A stretch of DNA of 64,000 nt from Paenibacillus sp. ACRRY (lineage in GTDB: Bacteria; Bacillota; Bacilli; Paenibacillales; Paenibacillaceae). Shown piece after piece: positions 46,419-54,571 of the stretch (positions are counted from its first letter, which is position 1; each line of letters starts with the position of its first letter). The notes below the pieces were generated by a model. It had not been told where the DNA came from and made no database searches. It saw nothing but the letters and a program-made list of their open reading frames with translations. A program made the position numbers and the translations under genes. The stretch covers positions 1-64,000 of the forward strand of contig NZ_JAKRNM010000004.1 of NCBI RefSeq assembly GCF_022346995.1, given 5' to 3'.

Positions 46419-47498
46419 TTGAAGTCATTCAAATGGAATAAGGCAGCCTCTGCTGCATCCTTGCTGATTCTCGCCATAAGCCTGGCAGCTTGCCAAAGTA
46501 AGGAGGCAACGCAGCCGCCGGAACCGGAATCGGTACCAGCGCCTGTAGAAGAGCAGCAAGAGACACAAGAACCGGCAGCTCCGAAGTTCACCGCACCGCT
46601 GACCGGCTTGCCGGTTGAGGAGGCTGTTACGCAGAGACCCCTCGCAGTTATGATTAACAATGCACCTGCAGCCCGGCCCCAGTCCGGTCTGAGCTCGGCA
46701 GATATCATTATTGAGGTTCTCGCAGAGGGCGGAATTACCCGGTTCATTGCGATCTTCCAGAGTCAGGGCGGTGCAGAGACCGTAGGACCTGTACGAAGCA
46801 TTCGTCCGTATCTGATTGAACTGGGTGAGAGTTATGATGGTGTACTGGTACATGCGGGCGGCAGTCCAGACGCTTATTCCATTTTGCAAAAGCAGCAGAA
46901 GCAGCACATGGATGAAATATCGAACAGCGGCCCTTACTTCTGGCGTTCCCCGGATCGGAAGGCACCACATAATCTGTATACTTCAGCGGACAAGCTTAGA
47001 GAGGGAGCGGACATTAAGGGGTATAGCCACGATACCGAATCTCCCGTCTACATCTATAATGAGGAAGGCTCAACTTCATCAGGAGAATCTGCAGCTGAGT
47101 TCGATATTCATTATTTATTGGATAGTTACCGGGTGACGTATGATTATGATGAAGTTAGCGGACGATATATGAGACTGGTGAATGGGAAGCCCGATCAGGA
47201 TCAGGATAATGGAGAGCAGATTGGAGCAGCGAATATTATTGTAGCCGGTGCAGATCACAAGGTGCTCGATAGCGTTGGCCGTTTGTCCGTCAATGTGGAA
47301 CAGGGCGGGGAAGCGATTTTGTTTCAAAAAGGCAAGATGGTTCGTGGTCAGTGGGTGAAGAAATCGGGTGATATTATTCGTTTTGTACAAAATGGGACAG
47401 AGGCTGCCCTGGTTCCAGGCCAGACCTTTATCAGTATCGTTCCTAATCAACCTGACTTTGCAAGTCATATTGAAGTCCAAAATCAAGTTCAAAATTAA
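46419..47498 (+). CDS. yerB: DUF3048 lipoprotein, YerB-like
   Basis: This 359-aa lipoprotein has a signal peptide with lipobox LAAC (Cys25), then a Pro/Glu/Gln linker (~residues 27-58), then the DUF3048 domain (APLTGLPVEEAVTQRPLAVMINNAPAARPQSGLSSADIIIEVLAEGGITRFIAIFQSQ...VGPVRSIRPYLIELGESYDGVLVHAGGSPDA) and its C-terminal part (WVKKSGDIIRFVQNGTEAALVPGQTFISIVP). Located outside the cell membrane; function unknown. TTG start with AGGAGG 8 nt upstream. In B. subtilis yerB and yerC are neighbours; here yerC is 6 kb away. Confidence 0.87.
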   Translation: MKSFKWNKAASAASLLILAISLAACQSKEATQPPEPESVPAPVEEQQETQEPAAPKFTAPLTGLPVEEAVTQRPLAVMINNAPAARPQSGLSSADIIIEVLAEGGITRFIAIFQSQGGAETVGPVRSIRPYLIELGESYDGVLVHAGGSPDAYSILQKQQKQHMDEISNSGPYFWRSPDRKAPHNLYTSADKLREGADIKGYSHDTESPVYIYNEEGSTSSGESAAEFDIHYLLDSYRVTYDYDEVSGRYMRLVNGKPDQDQDNGEQIGAANIIVAGADHKVLDSVGRLSVNVEQGGEAILFQKGKMVRGQWVKKSGDIIRFVQNGTEAALVPGQTFISIVPNQPDFASHIEVQNQVQN

Positions 47499-47779
47499 GA
47501 TTTAATGCAAACCAAATTCCTTCGCTTGCTTCATTAATATGCTGACCAAAATCAGAAGTCGAATCCTGTCGGTTCGTGTTTTGTAAACGCAGTGTAAAAT
47601 CTGAGCATCATTTTTCCATCCATTCCAAATAATTAAGATTCATTTCAGATTAATGTGATAAGAATATAAAAAAGGATCGCAGCTTTTGTACAAACCATGA
47701 AACAAATATGATAAGATATCAAAGGTTGTCATTTCATGTTTCAAGGTTATCAGCAATTTCTCGTAAAGGGGATAGGACG

Positions 47780-48394
47780 ATGAAGATAAAGAAGAAGGAT
47801 ATATTTTTCGAAACATTAGAGAATATGGCGGATACTGTCGTACAGGCAGCTGACTATTTCTCCGAGCATGTTTCCAACCTTCAGGATGTAACTCTGTTTA
47901 CCAATGAAATGAAAAAATATGAGTCCAAGTGCGATGACTATGTGCATACGATCATTATGGAGCTCAACAAAACGTTTATTACGCCAATCGAGCGTGATGA
48001 CATCATGGAATTGACAACAACACTTGATGACGTATTGGACGGGCTTGAAGCAACAGCTTCCCGATTCTATATGTACCAACTGACTGACCCGGATGAATTC
48101 ATCGTGCAGTTCGCTGAGATTTTGCGCCAATCGGCTTACGAAATTCAAAAAGCGATCCATTTGCTGTCCCAGAAAAAATTGCTGGCGATCCGCGAATATA
48201 CAATTCGTCTGAACGATCTGGAGAACCAGGGCGACGAAGTATTGCGCATGTGCATCAAGCATCTCTTCGCTACCGTGTCTGATCCGATTGAACTGATCAA
48301 GCGCAAGGAAATTTACGAGCGTCTTGAGACAACTACGGATGCTTGTGAAGACGTAGCCAACATGCTGGAATCCATCATTATGCGTAATTCTTAA
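47780..48394 (+). CDS. DUF47 (PhoU-like) phosphate transport regulator
   Basis: This 204-aa all-helical protein of the DUF47 family is like YkaA, which resembles PhoU and is coupled with Pit transporters. It shows KKKDIFFETLENMADTVVQAADYFSEHV, KKYESKCDDYVHTIIMELNKTFITPIERDDIMELTTTLDDVLDGLEA, and C-terminal KRKEIYERLETTTDACEDVANMLESIIMRNS, typical of the family. SD AGGGGATAGG before ATG 47780; the upstream in-frame extension lacks one. It lies 14 nt before the pit gene on the same strand. Probably tunes phosphate uptake. Confidence 0.92.
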   Translation: MKIKKKDIFFETLENMADTVVQAADYFSEHVSNLQDVTLFTNEMKKYESKCDDYVHTIIMELNKTFITPIERDDIMELTTTLDDVLDGLEATASRFYMYQLTDPDEFIVQFAEILRQSAYEIQKAIHLLSQKKLLAIREYTIRLNDLENQGDEVLRMCIKHLFATVSDPIELIKRKEIYERLETTTDACEDVANMLESIIMRNS

Positions 48395-48408
48395 GGAGCC
48401 AGAGAATA

Positions 48409-49398
48409 ATGGAAACAACGATTTGGGTATTAGGTATAGTCGTCTTCCTTGCACTGGCGTTTGACTTCATCAACGGTTTTCACGACACTGCGAATGCCAT
48501 CGCAACTTCGGTATCCACTCGGGCACTGACCCCGCGCCGGGCGATCATTCTCGCAGCGGTTATGAACTTTGTTGGAGCGATGATGTTTACGGGAGTAGCG
48601 AAGACGATCGGAGGAAGCGTTACAGATCCCACGAAGCTGGATAACGGGATAGAGGTCGTCATAGTCACCTTGATTGCCGCGATTATCTGGAACCTCGTGA
48701 CCTGGTGGTTTGGGATTCCTTCTTCTTCCTCACACGCATTGATCGGGGCACTTGCCGGCGCAGTATTCGTTGGTGCAGGCTCCGATAAAGTAAAATGGGG
48801 CGGATTCATCGAGATCGTCGAGGGGCTTTTGTTATCCCCGCTGATTGCATTTGCCATAGGTTATGTGGTCATGACCGTTCTCAAATATATTTTTGCCAAA
48901 CGCAGTCCGCACACCGTGAACAAAGGTTTCCGTACGGTACAGATCTTCACGGCTGCATTGCAGGCGTTCACACATGGTACGAATGATGCTCAAAAGGCCA
49001 TGGGGATTATTACATTTGCGCTCGTAGCAGCAAATGTGCAGGATCATCTAGAAGTTCCGCTGTGGGTTAAAATCTCCGCGGCAACGGCGATGGCACTGGG
49101 TACTTCCATCGGTGGTTGGAAGATCATCAAAACGATGGGAACCAAAATCTTTAAAATTGAACCGATCAATGGTTTTGCTGCCGATTTGTCCGCGGCTTCC
49201 GTTATATTCACGGCAACACTGCTGCATCTTCCAGTAAGTACAACGCACGCTATTACATCCGCCATTTTGGGTGTAGGGTCCGCGAAGCGTTTCTCTGCTG
49301 TAAAATGGGGCTTGGCCGGACGTATCATTATTACGTGGTTCATTACCATTCCGATCACAGCAGTACTGTCAGGCTTGCTGTACTGGATTATTTTCTAA
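48409..49398 (+). CDS. pit: Pit family inorganic phosphate transporter
   Basis: This 329-aa membrane permease moves phosphate, often as a metal-phosphate complex, driven by proton or sodium. It has the duplicated family signature: FDFINGFHDTANAIATSVSTRAL and FGIPSSSSHALIGALAGAVF in the first half, then FTHGTNDAQKAMGII and PVSTTHAITSAILGVG in the second. About 8-10 TM segments. SD AAGGAG. In one operon with the DUF47 gene. A T-run hairpin about 210 nt downstream may end the unit. Confidence 0.94.
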   Translation: METTIWVLGIVVFLALAFDFINGFHDTANAIATSVSTRALTPRRAIILAAVMNFVGAMMFTGVAKTIGGSVTDPTKLDNGIEVVIVTLIAAIIWNLVTWWFGIPSSSSHALIGALAGAVFVGAGSDKVKWGGFIEIVEGLLLSPLIAFAIGYVVMTVLKYIFAKRSPHTVNKGFRTVQIFTAALQAFTHGTNDAQKAMGIITFALVAANVQDHLEVPLWVKISAATAMALGTSIGGWKIIKTMGTKIFKIEPINGFAADLSAASVIFTATLLHLPVSTTHAITSAILGVGSAKRFSAVKWGLAGRIIITWFITIPITAVLSGLLYWIIF

Positions 49399-49466
49399 GA
49401 AAGTGATCCAAAAGCCATTCGGGACCGACTTGCACAGCTGTTCATAACTGTGTGAATATCGGGATA

Positions 49467-49666
49467 TGTGGACAATTTTTAATTATATTATAGAGAAGCC
49501 TGTGCATGAACGTGTGGACAGGCTGGATATGTGGATAGCCATCCGTGGAATGATAAACCAAACGTTAGATTATCCTGTGGATACAGGGAACTGTGGATAG
49601 GGAATGAGAGAAGCCAACAGGGTTGGCTTTTTTTGTTGTCCCTGCAGCGAGAGGTTATGTGGATAA
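49467..49666 (+). other. cluster of DnaA-box-like nonamers in the pit-corA gap
   Basis: Six copies of TGTGGA-type nonamers, all the same way round, lie in 200 nt: 49467-49475 (TGTGGACAA), 49513-49521 (TGTGGACAG), 49530-49538 (TGTGGATAG), 49576-49584 (TGTGGATAC), 49592-49600 (TGTGGATAG) and 49658-49666 (TGTGGATAA). The last is the exact complement of the DnaA consensus TTATCCACA; four others differ by one base and one by two. A terminator hairpin lies among them. The rest of the 356-nt gap shows no gene. Confidence 0.65.
49611..49634 (+). terminator. terminator of the DUF47-pit unit
   Basis: AGCCAACAGGGTTGGCT followed by TTTTTTTG, a 7-bp stem inside the DnaA-box cluster. Confidence 0.8.
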
Positions 49667-49754
49667 TATGGATGTTATGCGGTGGCAGGAGACGGTTCGA
49701 GCATGAAGTTATACAATAGCGTAAAGGATATAGGACAAGGACGTGGTCTAATTT

Positions 49755-50714
49755 ATGATTCGTACACTCGCCATCACACGAGATCATCAGGTCTCCATCA
49801 ATATTCCCCTGACACAGCTGGACCTGCAGGATTATGCCTGGGTCTGGGCAGATTTCAACCAGCCTTCGGAGGAAGAAAGCCGATTGCTGGATACATATTT
49901 TCATTTTCACCCCTTGGCGATCGAGGATTGTCTGCATGTGCTGCAGCGCCCGAAGCTGGATTACTACGATAATTTACAGTTTCTTGTGCTGCACGCGCTT
50001 AATCCAACTACACTGGAAGCGGAAGAAGTGGATTTGTTTCTGGGATCGAACTTCCTCGTTTCCTTTCATCATGGTGTACTGGAAGAAGTGGATGAAGCAT
50101 GGGAGCGCATTCTGCATCATGCACACGAACGCACCATCTGGGCACGTGGACCGGTAGCCGCTGCCTATACCGTGATGGACAAGCTTGTCGATCATTACTT
50201 TCCGTCGCTGTTTGCGATTGAGGATGAGCTGGCAGAACTGGAGAACCGGGGCGGCCAGGAATCGGTAGAAGACTTGATGAATCAGGTATTTGACCTGCGC
50301 AGCCGACTGCTGAAGCTTAGACGAACGGTCGTACCCATGCGGGATCTGCTCTACCGGGTAATCAACTCGCAGCACGTGCAGCGGACAGGAGAGCATACGG
50401 CGTATTTTACAGATATCTATGACCATCTGCTGAAGCTGACGGACATGATCGAGGCGGACCGGGAAATGACCTCGGACCTGCGGGACAGTTATATTTCCCT
50501 GAACTCCAACCGGATGAATCAGATCATGAAGACACTTACCGTTATTACAACGGTGTTCATGCCGCTGACGCTGATCGCCGGCATTTATGGCATGAACTTC
50601 GCCTATATGCCGGAGCTTCAGTGGAAGTTCGGATATGGAGCCGTGCTGCTGCTGATGTTTGTACTCGGTGGGTGCATGGTGGCATGGTTTGTGAAGCGCG
50701 GATGGTTCAAATAA
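49755..50714 (+). CDS. corA: CorA family divalent cation transporter
   Basis: This 319-aa Mg2+/Co2+ transporter subunit has a large cytoplasmic domain and two C-terminal TM helices, with the signature YGMNF (GMN) at the end of TM1 (VITTVFMPLTLIAGIYGMNF) and a short loop before TM2 (YGAVLLLMFVLGGCMVAWFV). The C terminus is basic (KRGWFK), as usual for the inward funnel ring. Start ATG follows a weak SD (AAGGACGTGG). Single gene with its own terminator. Confidence 0.94.
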   Translation: MIRTLAITRDHQVSINIPLTQLDLQDYAWVWADFNQPSEEESRLLDTYFHFHPLAIEDCLHVLQRPKLDYYDNLQFLVLHALNPTTLEAEEVDLFLGSNFLVSFHHGVLEEVDEAWERILHHAHERTIWARGPVAAAYTVMDKLVDHYFPSLFAIEDELAELENRGGQESVEDLMNQVFDLRSRLLKLRRTVVPMRDLLYRVINSQHVQRTGEHTAYFTDIYDHLLKLTDMIEADREMTSDLRDSYISLNSNRMNQIMKTLTVITTVFMPLTLIAGIYGMNFAYMPELQWKFGYGAVLLLMFVLGGCMVAWFVKRGWFK

Positions 50715-51033
50715 AGGATTTATATAGAAGTGGTAATGAGGATACGAAATAGGATGTAACGAAGCGATGATCTTCTTTTGCCTTGTTGTAGCCGGGCGTA
50801 AGAGATCATCGCTTGTTGTCTGTTCAAGAAAGTGAAAGTGAGTGTTGAAGCTTTAAGTACTGTGGTTGCAGAGCGTATCTTCTATAGTTGGGTGTACCGA
50901 AAATGATCATCAAACGAAGCGAGTCTATGACAGACAGGCATTCGGTTAAGGGGGATATCAACGATATCCACATGTGAATATCTTTTTATCCGGGGTTATG
51001 GGCTGTGAATAACTCATTAACGCAATCCGGACG
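50715..51033. other. 319-nt corA-alkC intergenic region
   Basis: A terminator for corA lies at 50762-50820. Two further DnaA-box-like nonamers lie near the alkC end: ATATCCACA (50964-50972) and TGTGAATAA (51004-51012), each one base from consensus. No gene was seen. Confidence 0.4.
50762..50820 (+). terminator. terminator of corA
   Basis: AAGCGATGATCT pairs with AGATCATCGCTT (50762-50773 with 50803-50814), followed by GTTGTCTGTT. The loop is long (29 nt) and the T tail weak. Confidence 0.6.
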
Positions 51034-52119
51034 TTATTCTTCAAGAACGAAAGTTGCCGAAGCAGTAGGTTGTCCATTGACCACAATCGTCAAAGTATGA
51101 AGTCCGGCATAGTAACGTCTGGTGGTAATCACCTTGAACGATTGCTTCGTAGCGACCTTGCTTCTGCCCACAGGATACGTTTTATCCGAGCATTTGAAAC
51201 GTTTGGGTGCCTGCTTGCCACTCGCCTTCATGTATCCAATCTCATATTCAATCCGCAGCATTTGAGGCTGCCCACTCGCATTGACCACATCGAACGTAAA
51301 TTCCAGCTCTTCACCAACGGCAATCGTATCCCGTGCAAGCTGAAGCTGCTCAACGTGCACCGCATCTTGCTCAACATAGCCAAAGAGGGCGAGGGCTTTG
51401 GGATGCCCCTTTTTGAGCAGCGAGCGGCTTGCGTGGCGCACAATCCAGTCGGTATGTGCATGCTGACCGTACCAGGTGGAGGCGAGATCCAGAACCAGAT
51501 CAGGATGGTCTTTCGAGATATCGTTTAGATGATTCGCTACACTTTTTCGTACGTAGAGGGAGTCGTCCTGTTTCAAGGCATGGAGAATGGGAAGTGCTGG
51601 CGTTGGATCCGCAATCAAGCTGCGCAGCTTGGAACCCCATGGCAGACGAGGGCGACTGCCTTCGCTGGCAAGCCTGCGAATATGCTCGTTCTCACTGCTT
51701 GTCCATTCCATCATCCGTTTCAACGTCTCGATCGGATACCGTTCAATAAACGGGCGCACCGCGAACTCCGAGCTGGAATAAGGTGTGAAGACCGTCAGGT
51801 ACTTCATGGACAATTCATAATGTTCAGGTGCAAGTCCGTTCACCTCGATAAAATCAGGGACAAACAAATACTCGACCCCTCGCAGCTGCGGTGCCGCCTG
51901 TTCGAGGACATGCAGCACCTCCTCATAGGAAGAGGGCAGTACTTCGGTCAGCGCCAGTGTAATACGGCGAATACGTGCCTTGAATTCTGCCTGTTCCCAG
52001 CCTTCGGCAAACACGAGATTACGAAAGTGTGCCTTGTCCAGGGCAGGGTAATATTGATGCAGCAGTTCGCCGGTCCGATCAATTAATCCGAGCGTATATT
52101 TATCCTTAAACAGTTCCAT
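51034..52119 (-). CDS. alkC: DNA alkylation repair glycosylase, AlkC-like
   Basis: This 361-aa HEAT-like-repeat protein resembles Bacillus AlkC, which removes 3-methyladenine-type lesions without base flipping. The first ~240 residues are helical repeats with the family stretch HIRRLASEGSRPRLPWGSKLRSLIADPTPALPILHALKQDDSLYVRKSVANHLNDISKDHP. The C-terminal ~110 residues (VEQLQLARDTIAVGEELEFTFDVVNASGQPQMLRIEYEIGY...) look like the Ig-like domain known from AlkC-type proteins. SD AAAGGAGG before ATG. It is convergent with corA. Confidence 0.88.
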   Translation of the reverse strand: MELFKDKYTLGLIDRTGELLHQYYPALDKAHFRNLVFAEGWEQAEFKARIRRITLALTEVLPSSYEEVLHVLEQAAPQLRGVEYLFVPDFIEVNGLAPEHYELSMKYLTVFTPYSSSEFAVRPFIERYPIETLKRMMEWTSSENEHIRRLASEGSRPRLPWGSKLRSLIADPTPALPILHALKQDDSLYVRKSVANHLNDISKDHPDLVLDLASTWYGQHAHTDWIVRHASRSLLKKGHPKALALFGYVEQDAVHVEQLQLARDTIAVGEELEFTFDVVNASGQPQMLRIEYEIGYMKASGKQAPKRFKCSDKTYPVGRSKVATKQSFKVITTRRYYAGLHTLTIVVNGQPTASATFVLEE

Positions 52120-52261
52120 GGTCCGCCTCCTTTATCTACTACCCAGTATACCTTAATTCACAGAAATAAGAACATAGGTTCTCGGAAATTTATTTGAGAT
52201 ACTTTAAATGAGATAGTTGGGAAGGGCTAAAGCGATAACTGGGCCTGCTCGTAAAGAAGAT

Positions 52262-52297
52262 GAAGGCACCTTCCTTATTCAAGGGAGAGGTGCCTGA
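52262..52297 (-). terminator. terminator of the YqfQ-like gene
   Basis: AGGCACCT...AGGTGCCT form a hairpin with an additional CCTT/AAGG inside, close to the 3' end of the minus-strand gene. The T tail (TTCATCTT) is weak. Confidence 0.55.
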
Positions 52298-52305
52298 GGG
52301 AATGG

Positions 52306-52947
52306 TTAACGTTTGCTGCTTGAGGGACGGCGCTTGGTGGAGCTTGTTTTCCGCCGAGTCGTGTTACTGCTGCGGCGACGTGGAGTAGTCGTAGTAGACT
52401 TCTTGCGGCGCTTGCGCGGGCGGGACCGAGGTGGAGTATATTCCTCATAATCAGTCTCCGCAGGACTGCTCTTGCCTTTCCCTTTTCCAAAAGGCAGAAT
52501 GCCCATAACAAGTTTCATCATTGGAGCCATCTGTTGAATGCCGCCAACGACCTTCTGCATTTTACCAATTCCACTCATGATGCCGTCGATTCCGCCAAAG
52601 CGGTCGATCATTCCCTTCAGTTCACCGAGATTGGCCAGCGAGAACCCGGAACCTCCTGAAGCGGCAGGTGCCTCAACCGGAACTGGAGGAGCAACGGGAA
52701 CACCGCCACCATACAAGTTTCCGCCAGGTGCGCCTTGCCCGTAAGGTACAAGTGCGGATGCTTCCACTTCACCGTAGACCGGATAATAGGGCTCTACCCC
52801 GGGGTACATCGGCTGCACTTGGGTTTCATTCAATGAACGCTGTACCGCACCAGGCGGAGCATAGGCAGAAGTGTGCGCCTGTCGGTGTGAATAGGAAGAC
52901 GGACGCTGCCGTGGTGTGGGCTGGCGATGATAATAATGCTGTGGCAT
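52306..52947 (-). CDS. YqfQ-like protein with strongly basic tail
   Basis: This 213-aa protein has a Pro/Tyr/His/Gln-rich N terminus (MPQHYYHRQPTPRQRPSS...), a Gly-rich middle with repeated GGI/GGM runs (MIDRFGGIDGIMSGIGKMQKVVGGIQQMAPMMKLVMGILPFGKGKGK), and a C-terminal tail of about 45 residues of Arg, Lys, Ser and Thr (RSRPRKRRKKSTTTTPRRRSS...). The middle recalls YqfQ/VrrA-like spore-related proteins of Bacilli. The tail would bind nucleic acid or another polyanion. The family call is tentative. SD GAAGGA lies about 12 nt upstream. Confidence 0.6.
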   Translation of the reverse strand: MPQHYYHRQPTPRQRPSSYSHRQAHTSAYAPPGAVQRSLNETQVQPMYPGVEPYYPVYGEVEASALVPYGQGAPGGNLYGGGVPVAPPVPVEAPAASGGSGFSLANLGELKGMIDRFGGIDGIMSGIGKMQKVVGGIQQMAPMMKLVMGILPFGKGKGKSSPAETDYEEYTPPRSRPRKRRKKSTTTTPRRRSSNTTRRKTSSTKRRPSSSKR

Positions 52948-53289
52948 AAACGATCACGTTCCTTCTATATTGGATTTCGGAAATGCGTTCCTTCAACTGT
53001 CAGGTCCATAGGCGTAAACAGACCGTGATGGAACTCCCTTTTGCTATACTGTATGTCATTCGCGGAGAGACGGCGTAGGCGGGTGTCACGGAAAACGGGA
53101 TATTTGCGGAATTGGGCGCAGGGGACAAGGAAGGATTCATAATCATGGAAAAGGGAAGCTTGTACACAAAATTGTAACAATTAGAAGGGTTAAATCCCTA
53201 CATAAGTAATCGGGAATATACAGGTGGAAAATGGAATATATCGCAGGAATACCGGGTAGTGTCCGCGTGTGGAGGACAATAGTACCTAA

Positions 53290-53339
53290 TGGAAGCGGTA
53301 ACATGTATTTTTATTCTGTAGTGCGTGAAATCGTTAACG
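53290..53339 (+). promoter_or_regulatory. two cre-like sites upstream of yerC
   Basis: TGGAAGCGGTAACA (53290-53303) and TGAAATCGTTAACG (53326-53339) each match 13 of 14 positions of the cre consensus TGWAANCGNTNWCA. They are centred about 36 bp apart, the second directly before the -35 box. Sites upstream of a promoter would fit activation by CcpA rather than roadblock repression. Confidence 0.5.
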
Positions 53340-53340
53340 C

Positions 53341-53369
53341 TTGAAATACCAACTCAGGGTGAGTACAAT
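53341..53369 (+). promoter_or_regulatory. yerC-cbiX promoter
   Basis: TTGAAA (53341-53346) and TACAAT (53364-53369) with a 17-bp spacer, about 37 nt before the yerC start. Confidence 0.72.
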
Positions 53370-53405
53370 GAAGGTACACAGTAACCGCTAGGGGATGATG
53401 ATGAA

Positions 53406-53696
53406 ATGCAGCTGAAAAAGCTAAATGATAAAAGTATTGAACAACTATTTGAGGCCATTCTCACTCTGAAAGATATTGAGGAGTGCTATGTGTTTTTTGA
53501 TGACCTCTGCACGGTGAACGAGATTCAATCCATGTCCCAGCGGCTGGAAGTTGCTCGTATGCTTGGTAAAGGCAACACGTATAATCAGATTGAAGCAGAG
53601 ACAGGAGCTAGTACAGCTACCATCTCCCGCGTGAAGCGCTGCCTGAACTATGGCAATGATGGTTACAAAATGACATTGGAACGTCTGGGTCGCTAA
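53406..53696 (+). CDS. yerC: TrpR-like protein YerC/YecD
   Basis: This 96-aa helical DNA-binding protein of the YerC/YecD family is related to TrpR in its helix-turn-helix (LCTVNEIQSMSQRLEVARMLGKGNTYNQIEAETGASTATISRVKRCLNYGNDGYKMTL). It lacks evidence for tryptophan binding and its regulatory role in Bacilli is not well known. ATG 53406 follows AGGGGATG at 8-10 nt. It is one base from the next ATG, so coupled to the CbiX gene. Confidence 0.9.
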   Translation: MQLKKLNDKSIEQLFEAILTLKDIEECYVFFDDLCTVNEIQSMSQRLEVARMLGKGNTYNQIEAETGASTATISRVKRCLNYGNDGYKMTLERLGR

Positions 53697-53697
53697 G

Positions 53698-54510
53698 ATG
53701 AAGAAACCGGGTGTACTGATCATTAGTCACGGTTCTCAGGAGAAGACCTGGGTAGAATCCGTCGATGACGCGGTCTCCCGGCTTAATCTGCCTGACGATC
53801 TGCCTGTTGAAGCTTCATTTCTTGAACTTGTGGAAGGACGCCTGATCCAGGACGGTATCAACCGACTGGAGGCACAGGCTGTAACGGATATACTGGTCGT
53901 ACCGCTATTCGTTTCGTCTGGCAGCACGCATGTGGATGAAATTGAATATGCAATCGGCGCGAAGGAAGCACCGGAACGGGAAACGGATCTGGAACCCTTT
54001 CAGGTAACTGCAAGAGTACACTTCGGTTATCCTGTGGATAACGATCCGGATATTGCCGTGATGGTGTGGGATAAGGTGAAATCGCTGTCCCGGGAGCCGA
54101 AGCAGGAGACGATTCTACTGGTTGGGCACGGGAGCATTCACGATGGATTCCGTCAGCGTTGGGAGACAGGCATCTCCTCACTCGCGCAGCGGGTACAGGA
54201 TGTCAGTGGCGTTGCCCATACGGATTATGCACTCCTCAATCCGGAGAGTGTATATGACAAGGCGAAATACTGGAGCCAGGAGCAGGGAACCCGCGTTATT
54301 GTGGCGCCGCTGTTTTTGAGTGCCGGTTATTTTACCATGAACGTCATTCCAGGCAGGCTGAAGGAACTGGACTATGCGTACAGCGGTGAGACGCTGCTGC
54401 CGCATCCGCTTCTGGGGAACTGGCTGGAGCGTCAAATTCAACTTTTACTGGACAAATGTAATGAGGGTAGGCCCTTTCTTAAGAAGGGGACGAGCACTTT
54501 AAAATTATAG
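53698..54510 (+). CDS. sirohydrochlorin chelatase, CbiX/SirB family
   Basis: This 270-aa two-domain CbiX-type protein inserts Fe or Co into sirohydrochlorin for siroheme or cobalamin. Each half has its metal-binding His: VLIISHGSQEKTWV (His11) and ILLVGHGSIHDGFRQRW. Other marks: VPLFVSSGSTHVDEIEYAIG and VAPLFLSAGYFTMNVIPGRL. No siroheme genes are next to it; the upstream partner is yerC. No strong SD, so it likely relies on coupling. Confidence 0.88.
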   Translation: MKKPGVLIISHGSQEKTWVESVDDAVSRLNLPDDLPVEASFLELVEGRLIQDGINRLEAQAVTDILVVPLFVSSGSTHVDEIEYAIGAKEAPERETDLEPFQVTARVHFGYPVDNDPDIAVMVWDKVKSLSREPKQETILLVGHGSIHDGFRQRWETGISSLAQRVQDVSGVAHTDYALLNPESVYDKAKYWSQEQGTRVIVAPLFLSAGYFTMNVIPGRLKELDYAYSGETLLPHPLLGNWLERQIQLLLDKCNEGRPFLKKGTSTLKL

Positions 54511-54516
54511 ACAATG

Positions 54517-54545
54517 AAACCACGTCCGCCGGACGTGGTTTTCTT
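54517..54545. terminator. bidirectional terminator between cbiX and tetR
   Basis: AAACCACGTCC GCC GGACGTGGTTTTC is a near-perfect hairpin with T-run; on the minus strand it has TTTCATTGT. Confidence 0.88.
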
Positions 54546-54571
54546 ATTGCTGGTGTTTCTTGAGGAGGAGC

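Larger units (their letters stand above)
52948..53405. other. 458-nt intergenic region upstream of yerC
   Basis: This region holds a good promoter for yerC and two cre-like sites (listed separately). A 71-codon frame on the minus strand (52965-53180) has no SD and was not accepted. The rest is AT-rich with no clear hairpin. Confidence 0.4.

Noticed and set aside
49467..49666. Replication origin
   Set aside because: No dnaA/dnaN, no AT-rich unwinding element, and flanking genes are not those of oriC. A DnaA-titrating cluster remains possible.
52965..53180. 71-codon minus-strand frame upstream of yerC
   Set aside because: No SD and no family resemblance.
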